Shown here: piece after piece, positions 60,274-64,000 of the stretch
Layout: the number at the start of each line of letters is the position of its first letter
Numbering within the stretch: position 1 is the stretch's first letter
Assembly (NCBI GenBank): GCA_947044405.1
Contig: CAMRHE010000018.1
Location: 3,782,001 to 3,846,000, forward strand
DNA from: Leptodactylus fallax
Lineage: Eukaryota > Chordata > Amphibia > Anura > Leptodactylidae
Direction of reading: 5' to 3'
Length of the DNA stretch: 64,000 nucleotides
Program-made: the position numbers and the translations under genes
Notes under the pieces: model-generated
The model's input: only the letters and a program-made list of their open reading frames with translations
Database searches by the model: none
Told to the model about the DNA's origin: nothing

Positions 60274-60373
60274 CCCCTTTTTCTCCAATGGACGGCTCCA
60301 GTTTAGCCGCCGTTATCACCAGTATGATCCCCAGTATAAACCACTCTTTCCTCAGTCTCTCCAGTAGGCCCAT
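60274..60373 (-). CDS. SLC10A7: SLC10A7 coding exon 1 (N-terminus)
   Basis: The ATG at 60373-60371 sits in a strong Kozak context (ACA before, G after). The exon encodes 33 residues plus one base: it begins [12 protein letters not shown], continues through a hydrophobic stretch [11 protein letters not shown] (first membrane segment, about residues 12-23), and ends [10 protein letters not shown]. It stops at a consensus donor GTAAGT (60273-60268), phase 1. The pattern of a charged N-terminus, one transmembrane helix and KLEPSIG is diagnostic of SLC10A7. The exon lies in a CpG-rich block expected of its promoter. The 5'UTR reading upstream contains short upstream ATGs, but the transcription start is unknown. 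Confidence 0.92.
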
Positions 60374-60730
60374 TGTGCTGGTCCCCTTCTTCTGTGGAAT
60401 ATAACGCAGACGTCGCCGGTCTATGTGACACGTCTCTCTGCTCCCCGGCTGCTACATGCAGGCAGCACGTCCGGTCTCTAAGGTAAACTCCACACAGGGA
60501 GGTTTGGCACAAGCTATCAATTCATTTCAGCGGGGCAAGGCATCAGTATCCAGTGCTGAGGAAGTCTCCCAGCGCGCCGCCATCATTACCACGCAGCCTC
60601 GAATAGCCGCGCACACTAGCAGAGGCTGATGGGCTGGAGACGTAGACGGCTGTGTGAATGGAACATTCCACGATCTGGGCAGCAGGACGAGCTGATGTCT
60701 TCTCACGTCGGTCACTATGAGTGGTCATGA

Positions 60731-61250
60731 GGTGGTGGAGGATTATTGGTAGACCACCGGGCTCCTATACGTTATGTACCCTACCGTATGTGACATGAGG
60801 AGTAGCAGGGCTCAGGCGGCCTGTGTCTTCTGAGGTGGCGACTCTGTCACCTCCAACTTCGCTCACTTTCTGAGGTGCGGAGCGCACAAATGACCCTCCA
60901 ACTCCGGCAAACTGATAAAAAATTGCACAGCTAGCGGATTTCCTAGATATGCTGTGTAAAATTGTCATAGGCTCCAAAAAATGTATGTATGTATATATAT
61001 TTATATATGTTTTTTTCAGCCAAAATTTTGAGTGCATTCCAAGATTCGAAATATACATCCCTCAGGGATTCTGCGTGTGTGAATATACGCCAAGGGTGTG
61101 TTCACACATGCGGTACTATGTATGCATACAAAATCTGCCAAGTATTTTTTTTACATGGATTTTGGCACATTTTTCGCATTGAAATCCACATCAAAAACAT
61201 CCATGTTATTGCCTGATCAATTTTATTGTGGAGAAAAAAAAGCAACTTAA
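60731..61250. other. Upstream flank of SLC10A7
   Basis: No exon recognised. A lone MITE-like start AAGGGTGTGTTCACACATG at about 61091. Confidence 0.4.
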
Positions 61251-61646
61251 GGCAGCCCCACGTTGTGGAAACGCAAATGTTTTTTGTTGCAGATTTTGCT
61301 GCGTTTTTTTGAGCCAGTCAGGAGTGGATTTAACAGAAGGGAAATGTCTAAGGCTAGGTTCACATCTGTTTTGGAGTCTGATTCCGTCTAAAATCAGCAA
61401 AGAGAAAAGTCCTGCACTGAAACCCAGCGGACCCCATTATAGTCTATGGGGTCCGTGAGTAACCGCTTTTTTTTTTAGCAGATGAGTGCTCCGTCTTTCA
61501 GGTCCCCATGCAGACCTGAACAATGGAAAGCCTAACACTAGTGTAAGAGCTTCTTTTATATTTTCCATTCCTTTTTAGGCCACTCCTGACTTTGGCTAAA
61601 AAAAAAAAAAAAAAAACAGCAGAATCGGCAACATGGGGTCTTAGCC
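61251..61646. mobile_element. Harbinger-type MITE, GGCTAAGCCCCAC family, copy 5, with nested MITE
   Basis: Starts GGCAGCCCCACGTTGTGG, ends ATGGGGTCTTAGCC, flanked by TAA (61248-61250, 61647-61649). A TTCACATCTG-family MITE interrupts it at 61352-61543. Confidence 0.8.
61352..61543. mobile_element. MITE, TTCACATCTG family, nested
   Basis: Starts GGCTAGGTTCACATCTG, flanked by TAA (61349-61351, 61544-61546); the right end is decayed (GCCTAACACTAGTG). It shares CCCCATTATAGTCTATGGGG with other copies. Confidence 0.72.
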
Positions 61647-61678
61647 TAAGTTTTCTGTGCTAAAAACTACACTGGACT

Positions 61679-62141
61679 CACTGGGGGTTATTTGTCATCT
61701 GACCCTTTTTTGGCCATATTTTTCGCAGGTGCGCCTTTTTTTTTTTACACTACTTTTACTGTGGTGTCTATGACACTGCACCTCCTTATTAAATATTGTG
61801 CACATGTGTTAGTTTATAAACTATGTGCATTTTGGCCCTTTTTTTGTTCATAAAAGGTGCAATTGCTCCTTTTTAATGCTGTCTGACTTGACAGGCTTAT
61901 TTACACTGCCCATGTATTGGAGCGCATTTGCACTTTCTAAAAAGGCGCAAGTCATAAATACAGTGTGAAAAGAATCTCCATTTAGGCCCACGTCCCTTTT
62001 CCTAACAAAAAGCAAAGTGGCGAGGGCAGTATAACATTTGGAAAAAAGATGCAAATGAAGCACAGGGCAGAAAAAGACCAAAAAAAGATGCAATTTACAC
62101 CAAAAAAGGCGCAAGTAGCTTAATAAATGTGCCCCAATGTG
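61679..62141. mobile_element. Palindromic MITE with AAATGTGCCCC-type end
   Basis: The ends ACTGGGGGTTATTTGTCA and TAATAAATGTGCCCCAATG are imperfect inverses, with inner inverted AAAGGCGCAAG / TTTTTTGGC pieces. The target duplication is not evident. Confidence 0.5.
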
Positions 62142-62867
62142 ATTCTGCACACAGTTGAAACTAGCCATACCTATGAGATAAACATCAGCTGAAATGTATG
62201 ATTTTGGCCAGTTCAATTAAAAAAAAATGTCGCAATGGCCAATAGCAGACATCTGTCTGTTAAAAAAATTTCGGTCGTAGGGTTGGCCGAAAATATAAGT
62301 GTATGGCATGAGCTGAATGCTTGAGCATGAATATGGCTTATCATTTATGCAAACTCAGAGCATTTTGTTTTTTTTGCCAAACTGGCTTTTGATCGGGCAG
62401 TTTAGTTGGTTATGTTGATGGTGGGAATGTTTGTACAAATCATCCCACTCTTGATCAGTAGCAGCTTTTTAGTCTACTTTTTGTCCATGTGTATGGCCAA
62501 CTTTTTGAATGGGACTTTGGCTATGGCTACATGCTGATATGTGTCATGTGGCAAAAATTTGCATACAAGTCACATAACTTTTTTAGAACTGCAGTTTGTC
62601 AGTGAAAGCCAGTCAGTTTGCAGATATGTCGCATGCAAATCATAGTCACATGTAATTTCCATTGAAGTATACAGTGAAATAGTCTCATGTGAGCTAAATT
62701 CAAGTGTTAGACTAGGGCAACTTTGGCCTCAACTCCTGACACGTGGCCAAAGATCACTGTGTTGTCCTGAGACTCCTTAACTAATGTAAATGGATGGAGA
62801 TGCCACAAACTATTGCATTGTGTGTACCCTAGTGAGACTTAATAAAATATTAATTACATCAAGTCAA
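62142..62867. other. Anonymous upstream sequence
   Basis: No exon or repeat structure recognised. Confidence 0.4.
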
Positions 62868-63240
62868 GTAAAAAAAAACCCTGCATCGAAAAAAAACAAA
62901 CATTTTTCCCCGGACAAAAACACACCCATCCTGCATTCAGCTCCTCCCCCTGGGCAGTGTGAGTTGATCCTCCCAGTGTCAGTTGATCCTCACACTGCCC
63001 AGGGGGAGCAGCTGAATGCAGAATGGCCGTGTTTAGTGATGATACAGAAGTGCTCAGTAATAGAAGAAAACTCCCCCTGTGCTCCAAGATCCTCATTTGA
63101 ATAAAAAATAAAAATGCTTTTTCTACACATCCCTGGAGCTCTGAATCTTAAGAAAGGTATGGTTTTTATTTTGCTAACAGCATCTACAGCACTATGGGAG
63201 CAGTTTACAGTAGCTGGGGACAGTGATAGACTCCCTTTAA
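62868..63240. mobile_element. One-ended TTAA MITE with hairpin
   Basis: The right end GTGATAGACTCCCTTTAA reaches TTAA (63237-63240). Inside, arms at about 62931-62967 and 62985-63020 (CTCCCCCTGGGCAGTGTGAG and inverse) form a hairpin. The left end is not clear. Confidence 0.55.
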
Positions 63241-63251
63241 ATGCCAAGTTA

Positions 63252-63601
63252 GGCTGTGTTCACACGGAGTTTTTTGGCAGCGGATTTTGACACGGAACCG
63301 CCCAAAATCCGCCTGAAAAAACTTCTCCCATTCATTTCAGTGGGAGTCAGTAGCATTTTTTTTTTCCTCTAGTGGCTTTTTTCCGCTAGCGGGAAAAAAA
63401 AGCAACATGACCTATCTTGCCGCGGATTCCACCCGCGGTGTCCACGGCTTGAGACGCGCTCCTGATTAGTCCCATGCATCCGGGCCTAATCAGGAGCGGG
63501 ATTTCGCGACGGAATGCTGATGCACTGCATCGGAATCCCGCCGCGGCAGACCGCGGCAAAAACTCCAGGGGCGGAAAATTTTCCACCGTGTGAACACACC
63601 C
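63252..63601. mobile_element. Palindromic MITE, GGCTGTGTTCACACGG family
   Basis: Starts GGCTGTGTTCACACGGAG, ends CCGTGTGAACACACCC, flanked by TTA (63249-63251, 63602-63604). The GC-rich centre is repeatedly self-complementary (CTGATTAGTCCC / CCTAATCAGGAGCG). Confidence 0.8.
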
Positions 63602-63671
63602 TTAAAGTATGCTACATCTAATTTCTTTGGTACTGTTTATTTTAGAATTGTGTAACACTATCTGGCTACTA

Positions 63672-64000
63672 CACTGTGTTCCAAATTATTATGCAAAAAG
63701 TGTTTCGGAGTGATAAGGTAAGAACTTTTTTGTTTGTCAGTTAAACTCATTGATGGTGATGTGTGTCAGGGCTCTTTATATCACTGAAAGCAATTGCAGA
63801 CACCTGTGCTAATTAGTTTGGCAGGTGTGTCCAATTAAAGGCAAGACTACTTAAGAAGGCTGTCCCACATTATTAAGCAGCCTACATTTTCAGCCAAAAT
63901 GGGAAAGAAAAAGGATTTGTCGGCTGCTGAGAAGCAACAAATTGTGGAGTGTTGTCAAGGTATGACTACAATCAACATTGCCAAGACACTTCATCGTGAT
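63672..64000 (+). mobile_element. Mariner/Tc1-type element, 5' end, cut by the window
   Basis: Begins after TA (63670-63671) with CACTGTGTTCCAAATTATTA. A leader of about 227 bp precedes a transposase ATG. The other end lies outside the window. Confidence 0.85.
63899..64000 (+). CDS. Transposase N-terminus, partial at window end
   Basis: The open frame MGKKKDLSAAEKQQIVECCQ continues GMTTINIAKTLHRD to the last base. The pattern is the first helix-turn-helix of a Tc1/mariner transposase (AAEKQQIVE...TINIAKTL). No lesion in the 34 codons visible; completeness cannot be judged. Confidence 0.75.
   Translation, partial: MGKKKDLSAAEKQQIVECCQGMTTINIAKTLHRD

Larger units (their letters stand above)
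1..60480 (-). other. SLC10A7: SLC10A7 gene, 5' part (exons 1-4 and introns)
   Basis: Four separated minus-strand segments join in frame into an N-terminal protein that follows vertebrate SLC10A7 closely: [12 protein letters not shown]..., GPLKPEIT..., [10 protein letters not shown]... and [11 protein letters not shown]... Phases agree at each junction (1, 0, 2, 0) and each internal boundary has AG/GT signals. SLC10A7 is a multi-pass membrane protein of the secretory pathway implicated in calcium handling and glycosaminoglycan or skeletal biology; that role is family knowledge, not visible here. Introns are 43299-60273, 33273-43215 and 19130-33135 and are packed with transposons. Exon 5 (expected to begin near AAAIFNSAFGSF) was not found below 19053, so it lies beyond the window or was missed. 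The 5' limit of the transcript is approximate. Confidence 0.9.
59880..60730. promoter_or_regulatory. CpG-rich promoter block of SLC10A7
   Basis: This stretch is visibly richer in G+C and CpG than the AT-rich flanks and brackets coding exon 1 of SLC10A7. No TATA box is obvious at a sensible distance, which fits a CpG-island promoter. The exact transcription start is not determined from the sequence. A ZNF143-like motif lies just inside intron 1 (60147-60164). Confidence 0.65.

Noticed and set aside
60303..60512. Alternative minus-strand frame over the promoter block
   Set aside because: Overlaps SLC10A7 exon 1 in another frame and has no family match.

Overview
The window is vertebrate nuclear DNA, most likely from a frog. 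The repeat content points there: many TTAA-flanked palindromic MITEs starting TTAAAGG (the T2 type known from Xenopus), several families of Tc1/mariner elements, a Penelope-like retroelement, a tRNA-derived SINE and L2/CR1-like LINE tails. Species cannot be fixed from the sequence.

Host gene. Four coding exons on the minus strand with consensus splice sites and compatible phases spell the N-terminal part of SLC10A7, the membrane protein of the SLC10 (bile-acid transporter-like) family: exon 1 at 60274-60373 inside a CpG-rich promoter block, exon 2 at 43216-43298, exon 3 at 33136-33272, exon 4 at 19054-19129. Everything between them is intron (about 17.0, 9.9 and 14.0 kb). The sequence below 19053 is presumably intron 4 and everything above about 60.5 kb is upstream of the gene. 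No other host exon was recognised.

Region by region. 1-7.2 kb: mostly anonymous AT-rich DNA with a large hairpin repeat. 7.2-9.15 kb: decayed Penelope-like reverse transcriptase. 9.2-11.2 kb: Tc1 fragment, LINE tail with a hAT MITE inside, TTAA MITE. 15.1-16.7 kb: complete Tc1 with a frameshifted transposase. 20.1-23.3 kb: hAT-like element containing a Tc1 which contains a solo LTR. 25.0-26.6 kb: Tc1 with several lesions. 29.5-30.3 kb: TTAA MITE in which a 22-bp minisatellite has arisen. 34.6-36.3 kb: Tc1 with an almost intact transposase. 38.4-39.9 kb: Tc1-like element split by a LINE and by a MITE. 45.8-46.1 kb: SINE. 49.2-54.1 kb: a 714-bp palindromic MITE, then a hAT-like element whose internal 31-bp repeat has expanded to roughly 80 copies. 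57.5-59.7 kb: Tc1 remnant carrying four other elements in two levels. 63.7 kb to the end: 5' end of another mariner-type element.

The most interesting material is the paired evidence for tandem arrays born inside MITEs (31-bp array at 51443-54010 with an unexpanded relative at 22.7-22.9 kb; 22-bp array at 29774-30095 with an unexpanded relative at 10760-11177), and the nests whose insertion order can be read from exact target-site duplications and from related empty sites within the same window.
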